Assembly: GCF_024584805.1 (NCBI RefSeq)
Contig: NZ_CP075715.1
Coordinates: 7,783,526 to 7,847,525, forward strand
Length of the DNA stretch: 64,000 nt
Origin: Streptomyces sp. FIT100
GTDB taxonomy: Bacteria > Actinomycetota > Actinomycetes > Streptomycetales > Streptomycetaceae
Direction of reading: 5' to 3'
Position 1 is the first letter of the stretch. Each line of letters begins with the position of its first letter. The notes below the pieces were generated by a model. The model saw nothing but the letters and a program-made list of their open reading frames with translations, did not search any database and had not been told where the DNA came from. This document shows, in pieces, positions 1 through 8,508 of this stretch. The position numbers were made by a program, and so were the translations under genes.

Positions 1-1315
1 GCAGGTAGTGCTCGCTGATTTCCTCAGCCACCTCGGGCAGTTCCGGTGTCACCGAAAGAGGCACCGCCTCAGGCAGCGACCGCAGCCCCCGGACACTCCC
101 GCCGGCCGTGAGATCGAGCAGGCAGCGGTAGAGCGCGGCGACCGGAACGGCGACGCCGTCGGTGGCGGCCAGGGCCGGCAGCGCACCCATGGCACTCACC
201 TCCCGGCAGACGGACGCGGCAGCCTCGCGCAGCCGGGTGGCGTCGAGCCGGTCAGGGTGGCCGGGCACATGGTCGGAATCCGGCAGGGCAACCGGCCCGA
301 GGATCTCCGGTACGGCCCCGGCCCGCTCGACGTCCTCGCCCGTCAGTTCGCGGCACATCGCGTACAGCAGCTGCGCGGGCGAGAGCACGCGCGACGTTGT
401 ACGGATGCCGGGCCCCGCGGCCTCGCCCAGTGCCGAGCCGAACCAGCCGGCGTCGAGCCCGGGCCTGCGCCGCAGGGCGGCCACCATCTCGCCGAAGGCG
501 ACGAACTCGGCCGCCGGTGAGGCATGGAGAACATCGATGAGCCGGGCCAGGTTGTCCAGCATGGTGCGGGTCTCGGCGGGTGGCCGGCGGCCGGGGGCCA
601 CGAGTGGTGCGCCAGGTGCGGGATTGCGCCCGCCCGCGTAGTTGGCGGCGTCCCAGAACTCCCGGTGGACGAACATCGTCGGATGACCGATGTACAGGTG
701 CAGCACGCCGTCCTCCGACCGCGCGGCCTGCTCGAGCATCCCCGGTATGCGGCCGATCAGCTCCGCGAAGCGCACCGGGTCCGGGAGGACGTCCTCCACC
801 GGCCCCACCGCCTCGGAACGGGCGAAGCACAGCGCGCCCGCGTACCAGTGCGGATTGTGTCCGCCGCCGGTCCTGCTGAAGGAGTGCAGATGGGCGGGGA
901 CACCGAGCGCGGAGAGCGCGCCAGGGACCTGCGGCCCCCACGATGTCCCGGCCGTGGCGAAGCCGCACAGATCCCGGCCGGTCAGGTCGCGGATGAGGTC
1001 CGCTCCGGAGCGCTCCTGTGCCACGACCTCGGCGACACCCTTCGCCCAGTCGAGCGGTTCCAGGTATTCCGCCACGGTCGGGTGCGTCGAGTGGTGGTTG
1101 GTGTGGTAGCCGATGTCGTGGGTCCGCAATGCCTCGAAGACGTCGTGCCGTTGCCGCCGGACCAGGGCCCGCGCCTTGTCGCCGGTGAGGAAGAACGCCC
1201 CGGACACGCCCTTCTTCCGCAGCATGTCGGCGAGCCACTTCACCGCGTCGTCACTGGCAGGGGCGACGGGGTCCTCCACGTCGAAGGTGAGAAGGACCCG
1301 CGCTCTACGAGGCAT
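1..1315 (-). CDS. NodB-type polysaccharide deacetylase (3' end beyond window)
   Basis: This is a carbohydrate esterase-4-like protein, expected to remove acetyl groups from an N-acetylated sugar or glycan. The reading frame stays open for about 438 codons and runs off the left edge. Residues 8-13 (TFDVED) match NodB motif 1 and HSTHPT near residue 72 matches the metal-binding H-S/T-x-x-H motif. About 230 residues follow with no motif I recognise, so this is longer than a bare NodB domain. The ATG at 1315 overlaps the end of the upstream gene by 11 bp, which implies translational coupling as the last visible gene of the operon. The family is well supported; the substrate is unknown. Confidence 0.72.
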   Translation of the reverse strand, partial: MPRRARVLLTFDVEDPVAPASDDAVKWLADMLRKKGVSGAFFLTGDKARALVRRQRHDVFEALRTHDIGYHTNHHSTHPTVAEYLEPLDWAKGVAEVVAQERSGADLIRDLTGRDLCGFATAGTSWGPQVPGALSALGVPAHLHSFSRTGGGHNPHWYAGALCFARSEAVGPVEDVLPDPVRFAELIGRIPGMLEQAARSEDGVLHLYIGHPTMFVHREFWDAANYAGGRNPAPGAPLVAPGRRPPAETRTMLDNLARLIDVLHASPAAEFVAFGEMVAALRRRPGLDAGWFGSALGEAAGPGIRTTSRVLSPAQLLYAMCRELTGEDVERAGAVPEILGPVALPDSDHVPGHPDRLDATRLREAAASVCREVSAMGALPALAATDGVAVPVAALYRCLLDLTAGGSVRGLRSLPEAVPLSVTPELPEVAEEISEHYL

Positions 1316-2081
1316 GGGCGGTGCTCCCTTCGCCCGAGGGCCTCCACAGGCCGTACATCCGCAGCACGGACACGGCGTCCCGGAGGCTCTGCCGCCCCGT
1401 GGGGGACTCGATCTCCAGCGCACAGCGCCCGGTGAAGTTCCCGGAGCGCATGACCTCGCGCAGTTCACGCAGGGGCATCGCCGCGAGTGGTGTGTCCGGG
1501 CCGCCCTTGAGGTGCACCTGTGCGACCAGCGGCAGTAGGTTCCGCAGGTCGGCGACCGGGTCGGCCCCGGCGTAGAGGCAGTTGCCGGTGTCGAAGAACA
1601 GCCGTGCCCTCGGGTCGTCCATGGTCCTGACCAGGTCGGCGGCGTCCGCCGGCGGCGTGCCCCCGACGAACTCGGCGGCAATGACGGTGCCATGGGGTGC
1701 GGTGGCCGCCAGCAGTTCGGCGTACGCGTCCGCGTAGACCTCGGCGCGCCGGGGTTCCTCCGCCTTCACGCGGACGGGTACGAGTACGAGGTCGCAGCCG
1801 AGCCCGACCGCGGTCCCGGCGGTGTCGATGACCCGCCGGACCGCGTCGGAGCGGTCCTCCTCGGGCACGTCGGGCAGCCGGACGAACTCCGCGACCACCG
1901 CCGAGGCGACGGTCAGCCCGTGCGCGGCGGCCAGTGTGCGCAACTCCTCGGCCCGGCCGGGCTCGTCGGCGCTGCGCAGGGGGAGTTCCACGAAGTCCAG
2001 GTCCAGCCGCCGGAACTCGGCGAACTTCTGCTCCGGGGTGTATGCGTCGGTGATGGTGTCGGTACCGGCTCCGAGCAGCAC
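1305..2081 (-). CDS. TIM-barrel sugar phosphate isomerase/epimerase
   Basis: The 258-residue protein belongs to the AP-endonuclease-2/xylose-isomerase-like TIM-barrel superfamily, which includes inositol-pathway IolE/IolH, hydroxypyruvate isomerase and sugar epimerases. Visible features are FVELPLRS near residue 30, a metal-ligand-like FFDTGNCLYAG near 166 and a QVHLKGG strand near 190. The GTG start at 2081 follows AGGAGG at 8 nt. It lies between an Idh-type oxidoreductase and the NodB-type gene. Next to IolB-like and Idh-like genes it probably isomerises, epimerises or dehydrates a keto-sugar or keto-cyclitol, but which of these is inference. Confidence 0.75.
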   Translation of the reverse strand: MLLGAGTDTITDAYTPEQKFAEFRRLDLDFVELPLRSADEPGRAEELRTLAAAHGLTVASAVVAEFVRLPDVPEEDRSDAVRRVIDTAGTAVGLGCDLVLVPVRVKAEEPRRAEVYADAYAELLAATAPHGTVIAAEFVGGTPPADAADLVRTMDDPRARLFFDTGNCLYAGADPVADLRNLLPLVAQVHLKGGPDTPLAAMPLRELREVMRSGNFTGRCALEIESPTGRQSLRDAVSVLRMYGLWRPSGEGSTAHAS

Positions 2082-2124
2082 GGGTGTTGCCTCCTGTGGT
2101 GTGACGCGGGCGCTGTGGTCGGGG

Positions 2125-3183
2125 TCAGGCAGGCTGGTCGAGCAGTGCGCCGACCCGCACCGGTCGGCCGGTCTCGGCGGACCGCTGGTGGGCGAGGGTG
2201 GTGGCCAGCGTGCTCACCGCTTCTTCGTAGGAGGCGAGCACGAGCTCGGGGCGGCTGTCGCGTACGGCGCGGACGAAGGCCCGGTCCTGTACGGCCATCG
2301 AGTCGTCTATGAGCGTCCATTCCTGCCGCCCGTCGGCGGTCACCACCTCCACGGTGCGCGACTCCCCCTCGTGGCCGAGGATGGAGACGGTGAGACCCTC
2401 GGCGAAGATGTGGATGCCGCGTGCGTATGTGGGGTTGCCATGGCCGGAGACCATGTTGGTCACCAGACTGCCGACCGCCCCGTTGGCGTAGGTGAGGCTG
2501 GCGACGGAGGCGTCGAGGATCTCGGACGTCTCGTGGGTGGCGATGCGGCGGGCACCTGAGACATAGACCGTGGAGATGTCGGACACCAACAGCCGCAGCA
2601 GGTCGACCTGGTGGGTCGCCATCTCCACCACCTGACCGCCCGAGCGGGCCTGGTGGCGGTACCAGTCCCGGGGCGGCAGCTTGGCGAAGCGGTGGGCGAG
2701 GGTCATGGCGATCTTCCGATCGCCCAGAGTCTCGCGGACGAACGGCACGATCTGCGAGTACCTGCTCTGGTAACCTGCCGCGCCGATCAGGCCCTTGGCG
2801 CGCAGTGCACCGGATATCCGCCGGGCCAGCGACAAGTCGAGGGCGACGGGTTTCTCGACGAGGAGAGGCAGCCCGGCCTCGATCGCGGCGAACTCCACCT
2901 CGCCGTGCGCGAAGGGCGGCAGGCACACGAAGACCGCGTCCAGGCGCTCCTCCTGGAACATGCGCACGGGTTCGGCGTAGAGCGGAGCCTCTGCGAACGG
3001 CACCAGCAGTTCCTGCGGTGCCGTTGCCCACAGCTTCTCCAGCACGCTCGAGCGGGTGGCCTCCGCGGCGGCCGGGTCCGTGTCGCACAGCGCGACCACT
3101 CTGGCCTCCGGATCGGTCAGCACCCGCTTGAGGTGCTCTTTCGCGATGTACCCGACCCCGACGAAGCCGATGCGTACAGCCAT
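2125..3183 (-). CDS. Gfo/Idh/MocA-family NAD(P)-dependent oxidoreductase
   Basis: This is a 352-residue dehydrogenase of the glucose-fructose oxidoreductase/inositol dehydrogenase family. The N-terminal Rossmann motif GFVGVGYIAKEH is at residues 6-17, the diagnostic EKP is near residue 96, and the substrate-side THQVDLLR is near residue 183. Family members oxidise or reduce one hydroxyl of a sugar or cyclitol. The ATG at 3183 is preferred over a longer in-frame start at 3222 because GAAGGGA lies at the right distance upstream. It is the second Idh-type enzyme of this operon, so two separate oxidation steps on a sugar or inositol-like ring are likely. Confidence 0.85.
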   Translation of the reverse strand: MAVRIGFVGVGYIAKEHLKRVLTDPEARVVALCDTDPAAAEATRSSVLEKLWATAPQELLVPFAEAPLYAEPVRMFQEERLDAVFVCLPPFAHGEVEFAAIEAGLPLLVEKPVALDLSLARRISGALRAKGLIGAAGYQSRYSQIVPFVRETLGDRKIAMTLAHRFAKLPPRDWYRHQARSGGQVVEMATHQVDLLRLLVSDISTVYVSGARRIATHETSEILDASVASLTYANGAVGSLVTNMVSGHGNPTYARGIHIFAEGLTVSILGHEGESRTVEVVTADGRQEWTLIDDSMAVQDRAFVRAVRDSRPELVLASYEEAVSTLATTLAHQRSAETGRPVRVGALLDQPA

Positions 3184-3263
3184 GGTGGTCCCTTCTCTTC
3201 TGTGTCGCTGGGAGAGCGGCAACGCGGCAACGCGGCAACGCGGAAACGCGGCCGGGCTACGTC

Positions 3264-4283
3264 CTATGAACCGGAGTCGCGCCAGTTCAGGAGCACGCCG
3301 ATGGCATCGTTGTCCGGCGAGGCGATGAGCTTGTACGCCGCCTCTGCTTCGGCGGCCACGAAGGTGTGGGTGACCAGGTCCTCGACCGCCATGCGTTCCT
3401 GCGCGAGCAGTCGGAAGAACAGCTTGACGTTCTCGGCGAACGTCCCCCGCAGATGGCGTCCGGCGCCGGTCCGCGGAATATCGCTGTCGTGCACGCCGAC
3501 GACGGTCTGGGCCCTGCGGAGCACCGTGCCGCCGAGCACCTGCTGACCAGGCCAGGCCGTGTCCCCGACGAGGACCAGGGTCCCGGCCTCGCGGGTGAGG
3601 TCGGACAACCCGGCGAGGGCGTCGGGGGCGCCGGTCACGTCGTAGGCGACGCCGACACCCTCACCGCCGGTGAGCTGGATGACCGCGTCGCCGACCGCCG
3701 GCACTCCACCGGCGAGGACCGTCGTCGCGCCGTGTTGCGCGGCGGCGGCCAGCCGGGAATCGCCACGGGCCAGGGCGATGAGTTCCCCGGCGCCGGCGAC
3801 GGCCGCGTACTGCAGCACGAGCTGCCCCAGCGGCCCGAGCCCGGCAACCGCGACCGGCTCGCCGAACAGCGGGCCGGTACGCCGAACAGCGTGCTGGGCG
3901 ATGGCGGACAGGGCGAACCACACCGCTGCCTCGTCGGTGACCTCGTCCGGCACCGGGTACACCGAGCCCTCCGAGACCACCATGTGGCTCTGGTGCGAGC
4001 GGCGCAGCACCACCCGGTCGCCGGGCCAGTAGCGGGCAGTCATCGGGCCGACGGCGAGGACTTCGCCGACCGCGCTGTAGCCGGGCGCGAAGGGGTGGCG
4101 CACCCAGGATGCCCAGTGTGACGGCCGCTCGAAATCCCCGAGGAAGCAGTTGCGTTCGGTGCCTGAGCTCAGGAGCGTCAGCCGCGTACGGACGAGCAGG
4201 TCGTCGCCGGAGAGCTCGGGCAGCACCTCACGCCGCAGTTCCACGCGCCCCGGCTCGGTGATCACTACATGAGTGCTGTGCAT
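3264..4283 (-). CDS. Medium-chain dehydrogenase lacking zinc ligands (BchC-like branch)
   Basis: The 339-residue protein has a GroES-like N-terminal half and a Rossmann half (AGLGPLGQLVLQYAA near residue 160). The N-terminal motif LSSGTERN followed by PGYSAVGEV replaces the usual GICGSD...GHE catalytic zinc site and resembles the BchC-type branch of medium-chain dehydrogenases. No four-cysteine structural zinc lobe is present. It should act on a sugar-like or other alcohol with NAD(P)H. The ATG at 4283 starts 17 nt after the stop of the preceding dehydrogenase gene. Substrate is unknown. Confidence 0.75.
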   Translation of the reverse strand: MHSTHVVITEPGRVELRREVLPELSGDDLLVRTRLTLLSSGTERNCFLGDFERPSHWASWVRHPFAPGYSAVGEVLAVGPMTARYWPGDRVVLRRSHQSHMVVSEGSVYPVPDEVTDEAAVWFALSAIAQHAVRRTGPLFGEPVAVAGLGPLGQLVLQYAAVAGAGELIALARGDSRLAAAAQHGATTVLAGGVPAVGDAVIQLTGGEGVGVAYDVTGAPDALAGLSDLTREAGTLVLVGDTAWPGQQVLGGTVLRRAQTVVGVHDSDIPRTGAGRHLRGTFAENVKLFFRLLAQERMAVEDLVTHTFVAAEAEAAYKLIASPDNDAIGVLLNWRDSGS

Positions 4284-4299
4284 GGGTTCCACAGTCCTT

Positions 4300-5355
4300 T
4301 CAGGGTTCGACGACCGGCACCAGGCAGTCCGGTAGGCGTGCGATGGCCACGGCGTCCGCGATCCGCTCAAGAGGGATCCGGTGGGTGAGAAGGGACTCCA
4401 GATCGAGCCGGCCGGTCTCCAGGAGACGGGCGGCCTCCTCGAACACACCGGGCTTGTAGTGGTAGCTGCCGAGAATGCGGATCCGGCGGTAGTGGACGGC
4501 GTTGATGTCGAGGGGAATCGCAGTTCCGGGCGGGCAGCCGCCGAATCCGACGACCGTCCCTCCGTCCCGTACGACGTCGAAGGCGCTGCTGTACGTCGCG
4601 GCGCTGCCCACCGCCTCGACCACCACGTGCGGACCGCGCCCTCGGGTGAGTGCGGCCACGTGGTCGGCGGACACGTCGCCGGAGTCCACGGGGACGCCGC
4701 CCGCCTGCCTCACCAGCTCACGTCGCCAGGGGTGGTTGACACTGCAGAGCACCTGCCGCGCCCCGCGCAGCCGGGCCAGGCGCACCTGGATCAGCCCGAC
4801 CGGCCCGCAGCCGATGACCAGGACGTCCTGGCCCGGGCCGATGCCGGCTGTGTCGGTGGCGTCCAGCACGCAGGCCACGATTTCGGTGAGCATCGCGGTG
4901 GCCGGAGACACACCTGGGGGCACGTGCCTGGCGTGGGCCGTCACCGGCGGGCGGATCCGTACGTACTGCGCGTGTGCCCCCGGCGTGACTCCGCTCCTGG
5001 TGGCGCACAGGGCCGGTAGCCCGTCGTCGCACTGGTCGCAGCGTCCACACGGTGGGTGCGGGTCGAGGGTGACGGTCTCGCCGGGAGCGAGGCGGCGCAC
5101 CGCGTCGCCGACGGCGACCACATCACCGGCGACAAGAGTGCCCAGTACGGAAGGCGGGGTCATACGCGGGTGGCCGATCGTGACCGCCCGTACGAGGGAG
5201 GCGCCGAACATCGCGGCGCGCACCCGGATCACCACGTCCCCGGGCTCCTCCACTTGCGGCGTGGGCAGCTCCTCGACGGTCAGCGGCCGGCCGGCGCCGT
5301 GCCAGACGGCAGCCCGCATCCGCCCCGGGAGGGCCGTCGCGGCCGGGCCGGTCAC
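4300..5355 (-). CDS. Medium-chain alcohol dehydrogenase with structural zinc site only
   Basis: This is a 351-residue threonine/sorbitol-dehydrogenase-like protein. The structural zinc lobe is intact (CGRCDQCDDGLPALC, near residues 101-115) and so is the Rossmann motif VIGCGPVGL near 180. The catalytic zinc segment is altered: the usual GICGSD reads AMFGASL and GHE reads LGTLVAG, so the normal Cys and His-Glu ligands are missing. The GTG at 5355 overlaps the upstream TGA (GTGA), which indicates coupling; an ATG at 5319 is an alternative. It may use a non-metal mechanism or a divergent substrate, perhaps paired with the adjacent dehydrogenase at 3264-4283. Confidence 0.78.
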   Translation of the reverse strand: MTGPAATALPGRMRAAVWHGAGRPLTVEELPTPQVEEPGDVVIRVRAAMFGASLVRAVTIGHPRMTPPSVLGTLVAGDVVAVGDAVRRLAPGETVTLDPHPPCGRCDQCDDGLPALCATRSGVTPGAHAQYVRIRPPVTAHARHVPPGVSPATAMLTEIVACVLDATDTAGIGPGQDVLVIGCGPVGLIQVRLARLRGARQVLCSVNHPWRRELVRQAGGVPVDSGDVSADHVAALTRGRGPHVVVEAVGSAATYSSAFDVVRDGGTVVGFGGCPPGTAIPLDINAVHYRRIRILGSYHYKPGVFEEAARLLETGRLDLESLLTHRIPLERIADAVAIARLPDCLVPVVEP

Positions 5356-6125
5356 CCTGCACCGTCCGCGTCGCGATGGGCGCAGGCGTCCAGGAGCCAG
5401 AGGTGACGGGGGTCGGTCCGGAAGCGGAGCTCCCGCTCGGTCCCGGCCAGCGCCCACAGGTAGTAGAACCGGTGGCCGGCCGCGGCGACGAAGCTGTGGT
5501 AGCCCTCCCGTACGGTGACGGTGTCGCCGTCGCGCACCACCTGCGCCTGCCTGCCGGCCTCGACGGCGGGGTAGTGGACGAACAGGCCGAACCCCGACGG
5601 AGGGGAGACGCGCACATGGAACGCCTCCTGCTGGTGGCTCTCGTACGGTGGATCGTGCGCGTCGTGCTTGTGCGGCGGATAGCTCGACCACACGCCCTCC
5701 GTGCTGAAGGTCTCACCCACCAGCACTCCGTCCGCCTGCTGATCCGGCCCGACGATGTCGTGGACCTCCCGCTCCCACACCCCGCTGCCGCGTCTTTCCG
5801 CGTGGACCTGGTCCGGCCGCACCACGTACGGCTCGCGCGGAGTCGAGGCAGGCGCCGAGGCCACGGCGAACCGCACGCCCGCGGGGCCCGCCGTGATCCG
5901 CCAGCTTCGGTCCGCCGGTGCGTAGATGGCGGTGGCCCGGCCGTCGAAGACGTCGGCGCGCTCGCCCAGCCCCTCCCAGCGCGGGCCGCCGGTGTCGAAG
6001 CGGACGTCGCAGCTTCCGCCGAGGACCACCACGACGGCTTCCTCGTCGCTCTGCCGGTGCTCCTGTGACTGGCCGGGGGCGAGTTCACCGACGCGCAGGG
6101 CGACCGGCAATCCGGTGGCGGCCAT
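5352..6125 (-). CDS. iolB: IolB-like 5-deoxy-glucuronate isomerase family protein
   Basis: This 257-residue two-cupin protein resembles IolB, which converts 5-deoxy-glucuronate to 2-deoxy-5-keto-gluconate in myo-inositol breakdown. The C-terminal cupin carries the expected metal site: SSYPPHKHD near residue 147 and ESHQQEAFHVRV near 164, with REGYHSF further on. Length is close to ordinary IolB (about 270 residues). It lacks the other standard iol neighbours in order (no IolD, no transporter), so it may be recruited to isomerise a related uronate or keto sugar in this operon. The stop overlaps the next start by 4 bp. Confidence 0.8.
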   Translation of the reverse strand: MAATGLPVALRVGELAPGQSQEHRQSDEEAVVVVLGGSCDVRFDTGGPRWEGLGERADVFDGRATAIYAPADRSWRITAGPAGVRFAVASAPASTPREPYVVRPDQVHAERRGSGVWEREVHDIVGPDQQADGVLVGETFSTEGVWSSYPPHKHDAHDPPYESHQQEAFHVRVSPPSGFGLFVHYPAVEAGRQAQVVRDGDTVTVREGYHSFVAAAGHRFYYLWALAGTERELRFRTDPRHLWLLDACAHRDADGAG

Positions 6126-7304
6126 TCAGACGTCCCTTCGCGTAGTGGTTGCCGCCGGCGCGGTGATGTCGGCGGGTCCGCAGATCCCGGGGAGCAGTTC
6201 GTCGACGGCGACCGGTCCACCGCCGGCCGCCGAACGTGTCAGGGCTTCACCCGTGGCCACGGCGTAGGCACCGTCGACTGCTGTCGCGGCCTGGTTCTCC
6301 TGCTCGGGCGCGGGCTGCCGCAGAAGCGCCGTGATCATGCGCAGGTCCGCGCCGGAGTGGCGGCCCCTCTCGCGAGGGATGGTGACGGACTGGACCGGCC
6401 CGTCGAGCCGACTCAGCCGGATCGTGTAGTGCCTCGTCATGCGGGCCCCGTCGGGCGGGGAGACTTCGTACCTTGTGGTGAGCTCGCCACGAGTGCCCTG
6501 CACGGTCAGCGTGTAGCCCTCCCAGGGCGAGCGGGCCGACAGGGAGTAGTGGGCCACCGCACCGCCCCGATAACGGACAGCGGCGGACAGCGTGTCGGCG
6601 ATGTCCGCGTCCACCGGCACTCGGCGGTCGTGGTCCGTGCCGGGCCCGGACTGGTAGTGGACACGCCGGGTCCAGCCCACGACCTCCTGCGGCCGGTCCG
6701 CCAGCCACCAGTTGAGCAGGTCGAAATGGTGACAGCTCTTGGTTATCTGCAGGCCGCCGGACGCCGCCGCCTTGCGGTGCCAGCGCAGGAAGTAGCTGTG
6801 TCCGTGGCCGGGCCGCAGCCGATAGGACAGGTGCGCCTGGGTCGGCGTACCGATCGCCCCTTGGTCAAGCAGGCGCTTGATGGCCTGATGGAGGTTCAGA
6901 TGGCGCATGTTGTGCGCGACCCGCACGGAGGCGGGGGAGCGGCGCTCGGCGGCCACGACGGAGGCGGCCTGCGCCGCCGTCAAGGTCATCGGCTTCTCCG
7001 TCAGGACGTCGATCCCCGCGGCCAGCGCGGCCTCGATCTGCTCGGCGTGCGCGTGGTCAGGCGCGGTGACGATCAGCACGTGCGGCCGTGCGTCGTCGAG
7101 GAGGGCCCGTACGCCGCCGCGGTACGTCGGCACCTCCCACCGCTCCGCCACCGCTGACAGCTGCGCCGGATCGGTGTCGGCCACCGCGACGAGTGTGCCG
7201 ATGCCGGAGGCGTGCGCCTGCGGCCCGAACAGCGGCAGATACGCGGTCCAGGCCCGATTGCCCGCCCCGCTGAGTGCGTATCGGGTGGTCCCCTGCTCAG
7301 CCAT
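6126..7304 (-). CDS. Gfo/Idh/MocA-family oxidoreductase (second copy)
   Basis: The 392-residue protein has a divergent Rossmann start (YALSGAGNRAW at residues 8-18), EKPMTL near residue 96 and a substrate-side KSCHHFDLLNWW near residue 196. It is longer than the copy at 2125-3183 and differs enough to act on another substrate or position. The ATG at 7304 lies inside the end of the upstream NagA-like gene (8-bp overlap) and its own stop directly abuts the IolB-like start, so it is translationally coupled on both sides. It probably acts as a dehydrogenase on a nucleotide-free or glycosylated sugar. Confidence 0.85.
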   Translation of the reverse strand: MAEQGTTRYALSGAGNRAWTAYLPLFGPQAHASGIGTLVAVADTDPAQLSAVAERWEVPTYRGGVRALLDDARPHVLIVTAPDHAHAEQIEAALAAGIDVLTEKPMTLTAAQAASVVAAERRSPASVRVAHNMRHLNLHQAIKRLLDQGAIGTPTQAHLSYRLRPGHGHSYFLRWHRKAAASGGLQITKSCHHFDLLNWWLADRPQEVVGWTRRVHYQSGPGTDHDRRVPVDADIADTLSAAVRYRGGAVAHYSLSARSPWEGYTLTVQGTRGELTTRYEVSPPDGARMTRHYTIRLSRLDGPVQSVTIPRERGRHSGADLRMITALLRQPAPEQENQAATAVDGAYAVATGEALTRSAAGGGPVAVDELLPGICGPADITAPAATTTRRDV

Positions 7305-8508
7305 CGGCCTCCTCCACTTCGATGTCCCCGGAGCCGTCGGGTTCCTCGTGCAGCCACCGGCCGCCGCGCGCGACGCGGAGCACCCGCAGGTTGTCGTCCA
7401 ACACGACCAGGTCGGCGGCCAGACCCGGTCTGAGGGAGCCGACCCGGTCCGCGATACCCAGCACCAGGGCCGGCGTCGTCGCGGCCATCCGCGTGGCATC
7501 CACGAGCGGAACCCCCGCGCGCAGCACGGTGAAGCGGAGGATGTCGGAGAGAAAGCTGGTGCTTCCGCAGAACGACGCTCCGCTGCGGTCGAGGGCGACC
7601 CCGTCGGCGACCACTCCTTGGGTCGCGCCCATGGAGAACGTGGTGCCCCGGGGCAGCCCGGTGCCGGCCGAGGCGTCCGAGACCAGACACAGCCGGTCCG
7701 GCCCCAGACAGCGGTAGGCGATGTGCACCAATTCCGGCGGCAGGTGCCGGCCGTCGGCGACGAGCTCGGCGGTGAACTCCGTAGAGGCCAGCACCGACTC
7801 CAACAGGCCGGGAGTGCGCCGCGGTCCCTCCTTGCACAGCGTGGACTGGCCGCTCCACAGATGGGCGATGTGCCGCAGTCCGTCCGCGTGGGCGGCGGCC
7901 AGCACCTCGGTGGACGCCCCGCTGTGCCCGGCCGAGACGGCCACACCCCCCTGTGCGAGCGCCCAGATCATGTCGTCCGCTCCGGGCAGCTCCGGGGCGA
8001 GCGTCACCATGCGGATGAAACCGGGCTCGGCCACCAGGTCCCGCCATAAGTGGTCGTCGGGCGACCGCAGGGCCTCGCGCGGGTGCGCGCCTCGGAACTT
8101 CGGGTTGAGGTACGGGCCTTCGAGGTGTGCGCCGATGGGCCGGTCGCCGGTCCACCGGCGTCGGCCGACAGCGAGCGCGGCCATCATCTCGGCCAGGCTG
8201 TCCGTCGCCAGAGTGGCCAACAGGCTGGTGCTGCCCGCCGCCGCATGGGCGGCGGTGACGGTCCGCCAGGCCTGGGCGCTCGCTTCGTTGAACGAGCGGC
8301 CCAAGGCACCGTGGGCGTGGATGTCGACCAGCCCGGGCAGGACGAGTCGGCCGCCGACGTCGATGACCTGCCAGTCGGCCGGTGGCCTGCGGTGCTCGCC
8401 GACGTATTCGATCATTCCGTCGCTCAGGAAGAGGCACTCGCCGGAGCCGACACGGTCGGTGTGCACTACCGAGGCGTTCACGACGGCGGTGCACCGCTCG
8501 TCCCTCAC
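7297..8508 (-). CDS. NagA-like N-acetylglucosamine-6-phosphate deacetylase family
   Basis: This is a 403-residue amidohydrolase. Visible motifs are the HAHGALG metal pair near residue 60, HLEGPYLNP near 130, the metal histidine in AGHSGAS near 191, the histidine in HLWSG near 213 and SDASAGTGLP with the catalytic aspartate near 277. NagA removes the acetyl group from GlcNAc-6-P. Here it sits between a glycosyltransferase and an oxidoreductase rather than with nagB, so it more likely deacetylates an N-acetylated glycoside intermediate, as deacetylases do in aminoglycoside assembly. The GTG start overlaps the upstream TGA (GTGA). Confidence 0.82.
   Translation of the reverse strand: MRDERCTAVVNASVVHTDRVGSGECLFLSDGMIEYVGEHRRPPADWQVIDVGGRLVLPGLVDIHAHGALGRSFNEASAQAWRTVTAAHAAAGSTSLLATLATDSLAEMMAALAVGRRRWTGDRPIGAHLEGPYLNPKFRGAHPREALRSPDDHLWRDLVAEPGFIRMVTLAPELPGADDMIWALAQGGVAVSAGHSGASTEVLAAAHADGLRHIAHLWSGQSTLCKEGPRRTPGLLESVLASTEFTAELVADGRHLPPELVHIAYRCLGPDRLCLVSDASAGTGLPRGTTFSMGATQGVVADGVALDRSGASFCGSTSFLSDILRFTVLRAGVPLVDATRMAATTPALVLGIADRVGSLRPGLAADLVVLDDNLRVLRVARGGRWLHEEPDGSGDIEVEEADG

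Noticed and set aside
5352..6125. Ordinary myo-inositol catabolic operon
   Set aside because: The IolB-like gene is real, but IolD, an inositol transporter and an IolR regulator are missing. The operon is dominated by glycosyl-transfer and UDP-sugar genes.
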